From: Streptomyces canus
GTDB lineage: Bacteria > Actinomycetota > Actinomycetes > Streptomycetales > Streptomycetaceae
Length of the DNA: 64,000 nt
Assembly: GCF_001514145.1 (NCBI RefSeq)
Contig: NZ_KQ948661.1
Coordinates: forward strand, 591,052 to 655,051
Direction: 5' to 3'
Positions within the stretch are counted from its first letter, which is position 1. Every line of letters starts with the position of its first letter. The notes beneath the pieces are model-generated. The model did no database searches. It saw only the letters and a program-made list of their open reading frames with translations, and was not told the origin of the DNA. Both the position numbers and the translations under genes were made by a program. Below, in pieces: positions 49,550 through 59,880 of this stretch.

Positions 49550-50392
49550 CTATCCGACCTGCGGGTCGCCCTTCGTGTACGTCAGGCGCTCCACAGCCCC
49601 GGGCTGCCAGTCGTCGTCGATCTTCTTGCCGTTCACGTACAGCTGGATCGCCCCGGCGTCACCGAGGACGAGGTTGATCTTGTCGCTGTCCTGGAAGGTC
49701 TTGCTGTCGCCCTGCGTGAGCAGTCCGTCGAAAAGGGTCCGGCCGTTGTGGTCCTTGGCGAGGATCCAGCTCTTCCCGTCGGCGGCACTGACCTGAACGG
49801 TCACCTTGTCCTGGGGTGCCGCCGCGATGGCGCTGTCGGTCGGCGTGGGCGTCGGCTTCGGGTCCTTGGTGGTCTTGTCGGACTTGGGCGTCGGAGACTT
49901 GCTGGTGGCGGGCGTGGTGCCGTCGGCGACCTGGGTCGTCCCGCCGTCGTCGCCGCCCTTGAAGGCGGTGAACCCGACGAAGCCGACCACGGCGACGATC
50001 GCGGCGACCATGGCCGCGGTCCAGTTGGGCCCGCGGCGCTCGGGACGGATGCGTTCCGCCTCGAACAGCGGGGCGGCCGGGGTCGGGGCCGGACGCCCGC
50101 CGCCATGATCGGCGGCGAACTGGTCCAGCAGGGGGGCCGGATCCAGGTGGACGGCCTTGGCCAGGGTCCGGATGTGGCCCCGGGCGTACACATCGCCCCC
50201 GCAGGGGGCGAAATCGTCCGCCTCGATGGCATGCACGATGGCGATGCGGACCCTGGTGGCGTTGCTGACGTCGTCGACGGTCAACCCAGCCGCGATCCGC
50301 GCCTGTTTCAGGGCGTGGCCGACGGAGAGGCGGTCTTCCTGTCGGTCGTCTTCGAACGGACGCTCGTCTTCAGGGGAGTTGCCGATGGACAC
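49550..50392 (-). CDS. RodZ-like membrane protein with XRE helix-turn-helix
   Basis: A 280-residue protein. The N-terminal Cro/C1-type helix-turn-helix (SVGHALKQARIAAGLTVDDV, ATRVRIAIVHAIEADDF) is followed by one membrane span (TAAMVAAIVAVVGFVGFTAF), a Thr/Pro/Lys-rich extracellular linker and a C-terminal DUF4115 domain ending near RLTYTKGDPQVG. This is the RodZ layout, a cytoskeleton-linked cell-shape protein. It follows ftsK and is its own transcript, ending in the hairpin at 49499-49528. Confidence 0.88.
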   Translation of the reverse strand: MSIGNSPEDERPFEDDRQEDRLSVGHALKQARIAAGLTVDDVSNATRVRIAIVHAIEADDFAPCGGDVYARGHIRTLAKAVHLDPAPLLDQFAADHGGGRPAPTPAAPLFEAERIRPERRGPNWTAAMVAAIVAVVGFVGFTAFKGGDDGGTTQVADGTTPATSKSPTPKSDKTTKDPKPTPTPTDSAIAAAPQDKVTVQVSAADGKSWILAKDHNGRTLFDGLLTQGDSKTFQDSDKINLVLGDAGAIQLYVNGKKIDDDWQPGAVERLTYTKGDPQVG

Positions 50393-50638
50393 GGGGGCGC
50401 CTTTCGAGCGTTTAAGCCACCTGTGCTGGAGGTTCAGTCTAGGGGGGGTGCGAAAGGGTGGGGCAACCGGGCGGTGGGACTTTGTACGCCATCGGAATGG
50501 CCGGGCACGCCGATGGTGGAGCAGCAGCTTTTCGCTTCCCTCAACTTGACGTATGCCGCAGGGAAACGGTTGCTCAATGATCCCTTACGGGTGAGTCACG
50601 ATCGAACATCGGTGGCCGCACCCGCTCCGGGACTTCCT

Positions 50639-53362
50639 TTAAGCCTCCCCGCGGATCACCGCGAGCACTCCGTCCAGCTCGTCAGCCTTCACAAGAACGT
50701 CACGAGCCTTGGATCCCTCGCTCGGCCCGACGATGCCCCGGGACTCCATGAGGTCCATCAGACGTCCCGCTTTCGCGAACCCGACCCGCAGCTTGCGCTG
50801 GAGCATGGAGGTCGACCCGAACTGGGTGGAGACGACCAGTTCGGCCGCCTGGCACAGCAGGTCGAGGTCGTCGCCGATCTCCTCGTCGATCTCCTTCTTC
50901 TGCTTGGTGCCCACGACGACGTCGTCCCGGAAGACCGGCGCCATCTGGTCCTTGCAGTGCTGGACGATCGCCGCGACCTCGTCCTCGGTCACGAAGGCGC
51001 CCTGCATACGGGTGGGCTTGTTGGCCCCCATCGGCAGGAAGAGCCCGTCGCCCTTGCCGATCAGCTTCTCGGCGCCTGGCTGGTCGAGGATGACCCGCGA
51101 GTCGGCGAGCGAGGAGGTGGCGAAGGCGAGCCGTGAGGGCACGTTCGCCTTGATCAGACCGGTGACGACGTCCACGGACGGCCGCTGCGTGGCGAGCACC
51201 AGGTGGATGCCGGCCGCGCGCGCGAGCTGCGTGATCCGCACGATCGCGTCCTCGACGTCCCGCGGGGCGACCATCATCAGGTCGGCGAGCTCGTCGACGA
51301 TCACCAGCAGATACGGGTAGGGCTGGAGCTCGCGCTCGCTGCCCTCGGGCAGCTTGACCTTGCCGTTCCTGATGGCTTCGTTGAAGTCGTCGATGTGCCG
51401 GAAGCCGTACGCCGCCAGGTCGTCGTAGCGAAGGTCCATCTCCCGTACGACCCACTGGAGCGCCTCGGCGGCCCGCTTCGGGTTGGTGATGATCGGCGTG
51501 ATCAGGTGCGGGATGCCCTCATAGGCCGTCAGTTCCACGCGCTTGGGGTCGACGAGGACCATGCGCACGTCCTCGGGGGTCGCGCGGACCATGATGGAAG
51601 TGATCAAGCAGTTAATGCACGACGACTTACCGGAACCGGTGGCTCCGGCGACCAGCACGTGCGGCATCTTCGCCAGGTTGGCCATCACGTAGCCGCCCTC
51701 GACGTCCTTGCCGAGCGCGACCAGCATCGGGTGCTCGTCCTCGGCGGCCGCCGCGAGCCGCAGCACGTCGCCGAGGTTGACCATCTCGCGGTCGGTGTTC
51801 GGGATCTCGATGCCGACCGCCGACTTGCCTGGAATCGGGCTGATGATCCGCACATCCGGGCTGGCGACGGCGTACGCGATGTTCTTGGCCAACGCGGTGA
51901 TCCGCTCGACCTTCACGGCGGGACCGAGCTCGACCTCGTAGCGCGTGACCGTCGGCCCGCGCGTGAAGCCGGTGACGGCGGCGTCGACCTTGAACTCCGT
52001 GAACACAGTCGTCAGCGAGGCGACTATGGCGTCGTTGGCCGCGCTGCGCGCCTTGCCGGGGCCGCCGCGCTCCAGGAGGTCGAGCGAGGGCAGCGCGTAG
52101 GTGATGTCGCCGGACAGCTGGAGCTGCTCCGCGCGCGGGGGCAGTTCGCCGGGGGCCTCGGGAGCCGGCTTGGTGAGGTCGGCGACCTCGACCTTGAGCT
52201 TCTCCTGCTTCGGGCGCGCGTCCGACTTGGGCCGCGCGGCCGGGACGGGGGTGGGTACCGGGGTCGTCTCCACGCGGTCGCCCACGCTGACGCCCTGGGT
52301 GAGGTCGGCGACCAGCGCCGAGGGCGGCAGGCCGTGCATGACGACGCCGTCCAGATCCGCGGCGGCGGCCGCGGCGATGTCCACGGCGTCCATCCGCCGG
52401 TCCATCGCGGGCTGCGGCACCGCGGAGCGCCTGGGGCGCCCACGACGCTGCGAGAGGGCCTCCTGCTCGGCTCCGTCGGGGTCGTACGACTCGGGCGCGG
52501 GACCACGCCTGCGACCACGCGCGGGCAGTGCCTCGCGCCATTGCTCGTCGTAGCGCTCGTCATCCTCGCCGAGCTCGTCCTCCTCCGGATCGGGGAGGAT
52601 CCCGAGCCGCACACCGAGCTCCCGCAGCCGCCGCGGGATGGCGTTGACCGGGGTGGCCGTGACGACGAGCAGCCCGAAGACCGTCAGCAGGACGAGCAGC
52701 GGTACGGCGAGGACCTCGCCCATGGTGTACGTCAGCGGGGTCGCCGCTCCCCAGCCGATGAGGCCGCCGGCGTCCCTTATCGCCTGCATGCCGTCGCTGC
52801 GGGCGGGTGCGCCGCAGGCGATGTGGACCTGCCCGAGCACGCCGATGAGGAGCGCCGACAGGCCGATCACGATGCGACCGTTGGCCTCGGGCTTCTCGGG
52901 GTGCCGGATGAACCGCACGGCGATGACCGCGAGCAGTATCGGCACGAGCAGGTCAAGCCGGCCGAAGGCGCCGGTCACGATGATCTCGACGAGGTCGCCC
53001 ACCGGGCCACGCAGGTTCGACCAGGTTCCGGCGGCGACGATCAGGCCGAGGCCGAGCAGCAGGAGCGCCACGCCGTCCTTCCGGTGCGCGGGGTCGAGGT
53101 TCTTCGCGCCCTGCCCTATGCCGCGGAACACCGCGCCCACGGCATGGGCCAGGCCGAGCCAGACGGCCCGGACGAGACGGTAGACGCCCCCGGTCGGGCT
53201 GGGCGCCGGCTTCGGCGGCGCGGCCTTCTTCGCCACGGCCTTCTTGGCGGGCGCCTTTTTTGCCGGTGCTTTCTTCGCCGCAGCCTTCCTCGCCGGACCC
53301 TTCGCGGGAGCGGCAGCCTTCTTGGAGGGCTGCTTCTTGGCTGCGGAGGGACGTGAGGCCAT
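50639..53362 (-). CDS. ftsK: DNA translocase FtsK
   Basis: Pumps chromosomal DNA through sporulation septa. The 907 residues from ATG 53362 have a Lys/Ala/Pro-rich N-terminal tail (KKAPAKKAPAKKAVAKKAAP) of histone-H1-like composition, then about four membrane spans (50-250), a linker rich in charged residues, and the motor with Walker A VAGATGSGKSSCINCLI and Walker B YLLVIVDELADLMM. The C-terminal gamma DNA-reading domain (LRVGFAKAGRLMDLMESRGI, VGPSEGSKARDVLV) is complete. Upstream of it are osaB and osaA on the same strand. Confidence 0.97.
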   Translation of the reverse strand: MASRPSAAKKQPSKKAAAPAKGPARKAAAKKAPAKKAPAKKAVAKKAAPPKPAPSPTGGVYRLVRAVWLGLAHAVGAVFRGIGQGAKNLDPAHRKDGVALLLLGLGLIVAAGTWSNLRGPVGDLVEIIVTGAFGRLDLLVPILLAVIAVRFIRHPEKPEANGRIVIGLSALLIGVLGQVHIACGAPARSDGMQAIRDAGGLIGWGAATPLTYTMGEVLAVPLLVLLTVFGLLVVTATPVNAIPRRLRELGVRLGILPDPEEDELGEDDERYDEQWREALPARGRRRGPAPESYDPDGAEQEALSQRRGRPRRSAVPQPAMDRRMDAVDIAAAAAADLDGVVMHGLPPSALVADLTQGVSVGDRVETTPVPTPVPAARPKSDARPKQEKLKVEVADLTKPAPEAPGELPPRAEQLQLSGDITYALPSLDLLERGGPGKARSAANDAIVASLTTVFTEFKVDAAVTGFTRGPTVTRYEVELGPAVKVERITALAKNIAYAVASPDVRIISPIPGKSAVGIEIPNTDREMVNLGDVLRLAAAAEDEHPMLVALGKDVEGGYVMANLAKMPHVLVAGATGSGKSSCINCLITSIMVRATPEDVRMVLVDPKRVELTAYEGIPHLITPIITNPKRAAEALQWVVREMDLRYDDLAAYGFRHIDDFNEAIRNGKVKLPEGSERELQPYPYLLVIVDELADLMMVAPRDVEDAIVRITQLARAAGIHLVLATQRPSVDVVTGLIKANVPSRLAFATSSLADSRVILDQPGAEKLIGKGDGLFLPMGANKPTRMQGAFVTEDEVAAIVQHCKDQMAPVFRDDVVVGTKQKKEIDEEIGDDLDLLCQAAELVVSTQFGSTSMLQRKLRVGFAKAGRLMDLMESRGIVGPSEGSKARDVLVKADELDGVLAVIRGEA

Positions 53363-53480
53363 AGGTGCGAGGTTACCGGTGGAGACGACCGCGGACACGT
53401 GTGCCCACTGCTTCACCCGTTCGTGTCGCTCCTGGAGAGGTGTCGAACTGACGCGGGCTCAAGGGGTCCGTCGGCGCGCG

Positions 53481-54164
53481 TCAGTTCTGCGAAGGCACCG
53501 ACGGCGAACTCCCGGTGCCCGGCTCCAGCGCGTCCAGCGCCCGCCGCAAGCCCGTGAGTTTGCGTTCGAGATGGGCCGCTGTGGCCACCGCGGCCGCGTC
53601 CGCGGACTCGTCGTCCAGTTGCTTCGAGAGCGCCTCGGCCTGCTCCTCGACCGCGGCCAGACGCGCGGACAGCTCGGCGAGCAGACCCGCCGGCTCCTTC
53701 GCGTCCCCTGCCGCCGCCTTGCCTCCGCCGCCCTCCAACTGGAGCCGCAGCAGCGCCGCCTGCTCCCGCAGCTGACAGTTCTTCATATAGAGCTCGACGA
53801 AGACCGATACCTTCGCCCGCAGCACCCACGGGTCGAACGGCTTGGAGATGTAGTCCACCGCCCCAGCCGCATACCCCCGGAAGGTGTGGTGCGGACCATG
53901 GTTGATCGCGGTGAGGAAGATGATCGGGATGTCCCGGGTCCGCTCCCGCCGTTTGATGTGCGCCGCGGTCTCGAAACCGTCCATGCCCGGCATCTGGACG
54001 TCCAGCAGAATCACCGCGAAGTCGTCCGTGAGCAGTGCCTTGAGTGCTTCCTCCCCGGACGATGCCCGCACCAGTGTCTGATCGAGCGCGGAGAGGATGG
54101 CCTCCAGCGCGAGCAGATTCTCCGGCCGGTCATCGACCAGGAGGATCTTGGCCTTCTGCACCAT
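53481..54164 (-). CDS. osaB: response regulator OsaB
   Basis: Osmotic-stress response regulator. The 227 residues have a receiver domain (KILLVDDRPENLLALEAILS, VILLDVQMPGMDGFE with the phospho-Asp, DYISKPFDPWVLRAK) followed by a coiled coil (LSARLAAVEEQAEALSKQLD) and no DNA-binding domain. GAGGAGG lies before the ATG at 54164. The adjacent osaA kinase is the natural partner. In S. coelicolor this pair is needed for aerial growth under osmotic stress; the name is given by synteny and sequence recall. Confidence 0.88.
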   Translation of the reverse strand: MVQKAKILLVDDRPENLLALEAILSALDQTLVRASSGEEALKALLTDDFAVILLDVQMPGMDGFETAAHIKRRERTRDIPIIFLTAINHGPHHTFRGYAAGAVDYISKPFDPWVLRAKVSVFVELYMKNCQLREQAALLRLQLEGGGGKAAAGDAKEPAGLLAELSARLAAVEEQAEALSKQLDDESADAAAVATAAHLERKLTGLRRALDALEPGTGSSPSVPSQN

Positions 54165-54408
54165 GGCCCGCCCTCCTCGCCCCGGATGTGCACCGGGCGC
54201 CGCCGCTGGGGACGACTCCCTTTCGCCGCCCGTCCTTGTGCCGGTCATCGTAGCCGCACCCTGTCTGTCGCCACACCCTGTCACCGTGATGTCACTGTGC
54301 ACGTAGCAGAAACGTAGCGGGAGACCAGAAGGTTCCCCGAATCCCGTACTTCTACACGGCGTCGGGCACACTGAGTCAGCAACTCCGCGTGAACTTCGCT
54401 GATTCCCA

Positions 54409-57400
54409 TCACTCCCCCCGCATCCACTGATCCATCACCGACAGCAGATGATCGGGATCGACCGGCTTGGTCACGTAATCGGAGGCGCCCGACTCGATCG
54501 CCTTCTCACGGTCGCCCTTCATCGCCTTGGCGGTCAGGGCGATGATCGGGAGCCCGGCGAACTGCGGCATCCTGCGGATCGCATTGGTCGTCGCGTATCC
54601 GTCCATCTCGGGCATCATGATGTCCATCAGGACCACCGCCACGTCCTCGTGTTGCTCCAGCACCTCGATACCCTCACGGCCGTTCTCCGCGTAGAGCACG
54701 GACAGCCCGTGCTGCTCGAGGACGCTGGTGAGCGCGAAGACGTTGCGGATGTCGTCGTCGACGATCAGCACCTTCTCCCCGCCGAACCGGATGCCCCGGC
54801 GTGGCTGCGGCGCGGCCTGGTGCTCCACCGCCGACCACTGGTCCGGCTGTCCGATCCGCTGTTCGAGGGCGGGTGCGGTCCTGCGACGGCGCCGGAAGAG
54901 CGCCGCGGCGCCGTTCTGTGTCTCCTGGTACGACTTCACCTCGGCCGGCGTCTCGACCTCGACCCCGGTCCGCCCGTGCTCCGACGTGGACGCCACCAGA
55001 TCGCCGGCCTCCAGGGCGGGCATGGACTGCTGGTAGCCCTGCGGCGGCAGTTCGCTGGGGTGCAGCGGCAAATACAGCGTGAACGTCGATCCGCGACCGG
55101 GCTCGCTCTGCGCGTAAATCTCTCCGCCGAGCAATTGCGCGATCTCCCGCGAGATCGACAGCCCGAGGCCGGTGCCGCCGTACTTACGGCTGGTCGTACC
55201 GTCGGCCTGCTTGAAGGCCTCGAAAATCACCCGCATCTTGCTGGCCGCGATGCCGATCCCGGTGTCGGTCACCGAGAACGCGATCAGGTCGGCGCCCGGA
55301 TCGCGCAGCGAACCGGCCTCGAGCAGCTGCTCCCGGATCGCCACCGGTACGTCCCGCCCGGCGGGCCGGATGACCAGCTCGACGGCTCCGGAGTCGGTGA
55401 ACTTCACCGCGTTGGACAGCAGGTTGCGCAACACCTGGAGCAGCCGCTGCTCATCGGTGTGCAGGGTGGCGGGCAGCTCGGGCGAGACCCGTACGGACAG
55501 GTCCAGGCCCTTCTCCGCGGTCAGCGGCCGGAAGGTGGCTTCCACGTAGTCCACGAGCTGTACGAGCGCGATGCGCGTCGGGGAGACGTCCATCTTGCCC
55601 GCCTCGACCTTCGACAGGTCGAGGATGTCGTTGATGAGCTGGAGCAGGTCGGAACCGGCGCCGTGAATGGTCTCGGCGAACTCGACCTGCTTCGGGGTGA
55701 GGTTGGAGTCCGCGTTGTCGGCGAGCAGCTTGGCGAGGATCAGCAGCGAGTTGAGCGGTGTCCGCAGCTCGTGCGACATGTTGGCCAGGAACTCGCTCTT
55801 GTACCGCATGGACACGGCGAGCTGCTCGGCGCGCTCCTCCAGGACCTGCCGTGCCTCCTCGATCTCGGTGTTCTTCACCTCGATGTCGCGGTTCTGCTGG
55901 GCCAGCAGCTCGGCCTTCTCCTCCAGTTCGGCGTTGGACGCCTGAAGGGCCTTCTGCCGGTTCTCCAACTCGGCCGACCGCTCCCTGAGTTGCTCGGTCA
56001 GCTCCTGCGACTGCTTCAGCAGTACCTCCGTCTTGGTGTTGACGGAGATCGTGTTGACGCTGGTCGCGATCATCTCGGCGATCTGGTTGAGGAAGTCCTT
56101 CTGGATCTGCGTAAAGGGTGTGAACGAGGCCAGCTCGATGACACCGAGCACCTTGCCCTCGAACAGCACCGGGAGGACGATCACTTGCGCGGGCGGCGCC
56201 TCTCCGAGACCGGAGGAGATCTTCAGGTAGCCGCTGGGCGCGTTCTCCACGAGGATCGTGCGCTTCTCCTCGGCAGCGGTCCCGATGAGCGCCTCACCCG
56301 GCCGGAACGACGTCGGCATCGAGCCCATCGAGTATCCGTACGAACCGAGCATCCGCAGCTCGTACTGGTCCTCGGCCTCGGCGCTCATGTCCTTGCCGTC
56401 CAGGAGCGGCATCGCGACGAAGAACGCGCCGTGCTGCGCGGTCACCACCGGCGTCAGCTCGCTCATGATCAGCGAGGCCACGTCCTCCAGGTCCCGGCGG
56501 CCCTGCATGAGAGCCGAGATACGGGCCAGGTTGCCCTTGAGCCAGTCCTGCTCCTTGTTGGCGATCGTGGTGTCGCGCAGGTTGGCGATCATCTTGTTGA
56601 TGTAGTCCTGAAGCTCCTGGATCTCGCCGGACGCGTCCACGTCGATCTTCAGGTTCAGGTCGCCTCGGGTCACCGCGGTCGCCACGCGCGCGATGGCTCG
56701 CACCTGCCGAGTAAGGTTTCCTGCCATTTCGTTCACGGACTCGGTCAGGTCGCGCCAGGTGCCGTCGACGTCACGCACGCGTGCCTGGCCGCCGAGCTGC
56801 CCCTCGGTACCCACCTCGCGGGCGACTCGGGTGACCTCCTCGGCGAAGGACGACAGCTGGTCGACCATGGTGTTGATGGTGGTCTTGAGTTCGAGGATCT
56901 CACCGCGGGCGTCGATGTCGATCTTCTTCGTCAGGTCGCCCTTGGCGATGGCCGTGGTCACCATGGCGATGTTCCGCACCTGACCGGTCAGGTTGGACGC
57001 CATCTGGTTCACGGACTCGGTGAGGTCCTTCCAGGTACCGGCCACACCCGGCACCCGCGCCTGACCGCCCAGGATGCCGTCCGTGCCCACCTCACGGGCC
57101 ACCTTGGTGACCTGGTCGGCGAACGAACTCAGCGTCTTCACCATGGTGTTGAAGGTGTCGGCGAGCTGCGCGACCTCGCCGCGCGCCTCGATCGTCACCG
57201 TCCGCGTGAGGTCACCGTTGGCGACCGCGTTCGCGACCTGGGAGATGTTGCGCACCTGCATGGTCAGGTTGTTGGCCATCAGGTTGACGTTGTCGGTGAG
57301 GTCCTTCCAGATACCCGTGACGCCCGACGCGTGCGCCTGGCCGCCGAGGATGCCCTCGGTACCCACTTCACGAGCCACCCTCGTCACCTGCTCGGCGAAG

Positions 57401-59880
57401 GACGACAGCTGGTCGACCATCGTGTTGACGGTGGTGACGAGCTCGAGGATCTCGCCCTTCGCGTCGACGGTGATCTTCTTCGAGAGGTCGCCCTTGGCGA
57501 CCGCGGTGGTGACCTCGGCGATGTTGCGCACCTGGATCGTCAGGTTGTTCGCCATGAAGTTCACGGACTGCGTGAGGTCCTTCCAGGTGCCGGAGACACC
57601 CTGCACCTCGGCCTGCCCGCCGAGGATGCCCTCGGTGCCCACCTCGCGAGCCACCCGCGTCACCTGGTCGGCGAAGCTGGAGAGCTGGTCCACCATCGTG
57701 TTGAGGGTGTTCTTCAGCTCCAGGATCTCGCCGCGCGCGTCCACGTCGATCTTCTGCGACAGGTCACCCCGGGCCACCGCGGTGGCCACCTGGGCGATGT
57801 TGCGCACCTGGGCAGTAAGGTTTCCTGCCATTCCGTTCACGGAGTCGGTGAGGTCACGCCACACACCGGCGACGCCGGGCACCTGCGCCTGGCCGCCCAG
57901 GCGTCCTTCGGTGCCCACCTCACGGGCTACGCGGGTCACCTGGTCGGCGAAGGCGGAGAGCTGGTCGACCATCGTGTTGATGGTGTTCTTCAGCTCCAGG
58001 ATCTCGCCGCGCGCGTCCACGTCGATCTTCTGCGACAGGTCACCCCGGGCCACCGCGGTCGTCACCTGGGCGATCTGCCGCACCTGAGAGGTGAGGTTGC
58101 CGCCCATGAAGTTGACGGAGTCGGTGAGCTCCTTCCAGGTACCGGACACCCCCGGCACCACCGCCTGACCGCCCAGCCGTCCCTCGGTGCCCACGTCCCG
58201 GGCCATGCGCGTCACCTGGTCGGCGAAGGCCGACAGCTGGTCCACCATCGTGTTCACGGTGTTCTTCAGCTGGAGCATCTCGCCGGAGACGTCCACGGTG
58301 ACCTTCTGCGACAGGTCACCGTTGGCCACCGCCGTCGTCACCTGCGCGATGTTCCTCACCTGTCCGGTGAGATTCCTGAACGCCGTGTTGACGGAATCGG
58401 TGAGGTCCTTCCAGGTACCGGCGGCCCCGGGCACCTGCGCCTGGCCGCCCAGCTCACCCTCGACACCGATCTCGCGCGCCACACGCGTGACCTCGGCACC
58501 GAACGCCGACAGCTGGTCCACCATCCCGTTGACGGTGTTCTTCAGCTCCAGCATCTCGCCGGCCACGTCGACGGTGACCTTCTGCGACAGGTCACCGTTG
58601 GCCACGGCCGTCGTCACCGCGGCGATGTCCCGCACCTGCGTGGTGAGGTTCCGGAAGACCGTGTTCACCGAATCGGTGAGGTCCTTCCACGTTCCCGCCG
58701 CACCCGGCACGTTCGCCTGCCCGCCGAGCTGTCCCTCGGCACCGACCTCGTTGGCCACGCGGGTGACCTCGTCCGCGAAGATCCGCAGCGTCTCGGTCAT
58801 CTGGTTGATCGTGTCGGCCAGCTGCGCGACCTCACCGCGTGCGGAGACCGTCACCTTCTGCGACAGGTCACCGCTGGCGACCGCCGTGGTCACCTGGGCG
58901 ATCCCGCGCACCTGGGCCGTCAGATTGCCGGCCATGAGGTTCACCGAATCGGTGAGGTCCTTCCACACCCCGGCCACACCGGGTACCTGTGCCTGACCGC
59001 CGAGCTCGCCCTCGACGCCCACCTCGCGTGCGACGCGGGTCACCTCGGAGGAGAAGGAGGAGAGCTGGTCCACCATCGTGTTGACGGTGTTCTTCAGCTC
59101 CAGCATCTCGCCGGCCACGTGAACCGTGACCTTCCGGGACAGGTCGCCCTTGGCGACCGCCGTGGTCACCAGCGCGATGTCCCGCACCTGGGCCGTCAGC
59201 CGGTACGCCATCGTGTTGACGGACTCGGTCAGGTCCTTCCACGAACCCGACATGCCACGCACGCGTGCCTGTCCGCCGAGCTTGCCCTCGGTGCCGACCT
59301 CGCTGGCCACTCGGGTGACCTCGTCGGTGAACGTCGACAACTGATCGACAAGGTTGTTCACCGTCCGCCCGACCTTCAGGAACTCCCCGCGCAGCGGATG
59401 CCCCGTCCCGTCCGGCGCCTGTGTCCTGAGCTCCATACGGGGTGACAGATCGCCCTCCGCCACCGCGGACAGCACCCGGCCGACCTCGGAGACGGGCCGT
59501 ACGAGATCGTCCACGAGCGCGTTGGAGGCATCGATGGCGGACGCCCAGGAGCCCTCACAGGCGCCTGTTTCCAGCCTTTCCGTGAGCTTGCCCTCTCGGC
59601 CCACCATGCGCCGCACCCGCGACAGCTCACCTGTCAGATGGAGATTGCGGTCGGCCACCTCGTTGAAGACCGCCGCGATCTCCGACATCATGCCGTCGCC
59701 TGAGACCGTGAGCCGCTTGCGGAAGTTCCCGTCCCGCATCGACACCAGTGCCGCCATCAGCCGGTTCAGGGCGGCCGTGTCCACCGCGGTGGTCCCATTG
59801 GGCGGTTTGCGCTGGTTGCTCGGGGACTGTCCGCCTTTCGCGCGCGTTTTTGTGCCCCGCGTCGCTGCGCCAGACTCCAC
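54409..59880 (-). CDS. osaA: hybrid histidine kinase OsaA with about twelve tandem HAMP units
   Basis: An 1823-residue soluble hybrid kinase with no membrane span. The first 1120 residues are about twelve HAMP-like units of 92 residues, each with a GDLSQKV-type turn and LKNTVNTMVDQLS-type helix; ten carry the LGGQA motif. Next are a GAF domain (about 1130-1290), a coiled coil, HisKA with phospho-His in MSHELRTPLNSLL (about 1366), an HATPase and a C-terminal receiver with the Asp in VVLMDIMMPEMDGY (about 1751). The start is GTG 59880 after GGGAGGG. It phosphorylates OsaB in the osmotic-stress pathway, by analogy. Confidence 0.92.
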   Translation of the reverse strand: MESGAATRGTKTRAKGGQSPSNQRKPPNGTTAVDTAALNRLMAALVSMRDGNFRKRLTVSGDGMMSEIAAVFNEVADRNLHLTGELSRVRRMVGREGKLTERLETGACEGSWASAIDASNALVDDLVRPVSEVGRVLSAVAEGDLSPRMELRTQAPDGTGHPLRGEFLKVGRTVNNLVDQLSTFTDEVTRVASEVGTEGKLGGQARVRGMSGSWKDLTESVNTMAYRLTAQVRDIALVTTAVAKGDLSRKVTVHVAGEMLELKNTVNTMVDQLSSFSSEVTRVAREVGVEGELGGQAQVPGVAGVWKDLTDSVNLMAGNLTAQVRGIAQVTTAVASGDLSQKVTVSARGEVAQLADTINQMTETLRIFADEVTRVANEVGAEGQLGGQANVPGAAGTWKDLTDSVNTVFRNLTTQVRDIAAVTTAVANGDLSQKVTVDVAGEMLELKNTVNGMVDQLSAFGAEVTRVAREIGVEGELGGQAQVPGAAGTWKDLTDSVNTAFRNLTGQVRNIAQVTTAVANGDLSQKVTVDVSGEMLQLKNTVNTMVDQLSAFADQVTRMARDVGTEGRLGGQAVVPGVSGTWKELTDSVNFMGGNLTSQVRQIAQVTTAVARGDLSQKIDVDARGEILELKNTINTMVDQLSAFADQVTRVAREVGTEGRLGGQAQVPGVAGVWRDLTDSVNGMAGNLTAQVRNIAQVATAVARGDLSQKIDVDARGEILELKNTLNTMVDQLSSFADQVTRVAREVGTEGILGGQAEVQGVSGTWKDLTQSVNFMANNLTIQVRNIAEVTTAVAKGDLSKKITVDAKGEILELVTTVNTMVDQLSSFAEQVTRVAREVGTEGILGGQAHASGVTGIWKDLTDNVNLMANNLTMQVRNISQVANAVANGDLTRTVTIEARGEVAQLADTFNTMVKTLSSFADQVTKVAREVGTDGILGGQARVPGVAGTWKDLTESVNQMASNLTGQVRNIAMVTTAIAKGDLTKKIDIDARGEILELKTTINTMVDQLSSFAEEVTRVAREVGTEGQLGGQARVRDVDGTWRDLTESVNEMAGNLTRQVRAIARVATAVTRGDLNLKIDVDASGEIQELQDYINKMIANLRDTTIANKEQDWLKGNLARISALMQGRRDLEDVASLIMSELTPVVTAQHGAFFVAMPLLDGKDMSAEAEDQYELRMLGSYGYSMGSMPTSFRPGEALIGTAAEEKRTILVENAPSGYLKISSGLGEAPPAQVIVLPVLFEGKVLGVIELASFTPFTQIQKDFLNQIAEMIATSVNTISVNTKTEVLLKQSQELTEQLRERSAELENRQKALQASNAELEEKAELLAQQNRDIEVKNTEIEEARQVLEERAEQLAVSMRYKSEFLANMSHELRTPLNSLLILAKLLADNADSNLTPKQVEFAETIHGAGSDLLQLINDILDLSKVEAGKMDVSPTRIALVQLVDYVEATFRPLTAEKGLDLSVRVSPELPATLHTDEQRLLQVLRNLLSNAVKFTDSGAVELVIRPAGRDVPVAIREQLLEAGSLRDPGADLIAFSVTDTGIGIAASKMRVIFEAFKQADGTTSRKYGGTGLGLSISREIAQLLGGEIYAQSEPGRGSTFTLYLPLHPSELPPQGYQQSMPALEAGDLVASTSEHGRTGVEVETPAEVKSYQETQNGAAALFRRRRRTAPALEQRIGQPDQWSAVEHQAAPQPRRGIRFGGEKVLIVDDDIRNVFALTSVLEQHGLSVLYAENGREGIEVLEQHEDVAVVLMDIMMPEMDGYATTNAIRRMPQFAGLPIIALTAKAMKGDREKAIESGASDYVTKPVDPDHLLSVMDQWMRGE

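Noticed and set aside
54448..59445. Plus-strand frame of about 1665 codons opposite osaA
   Set aside because: Mirror of the HAMP repeats; repeats on the coding strand create the open antisense frame.
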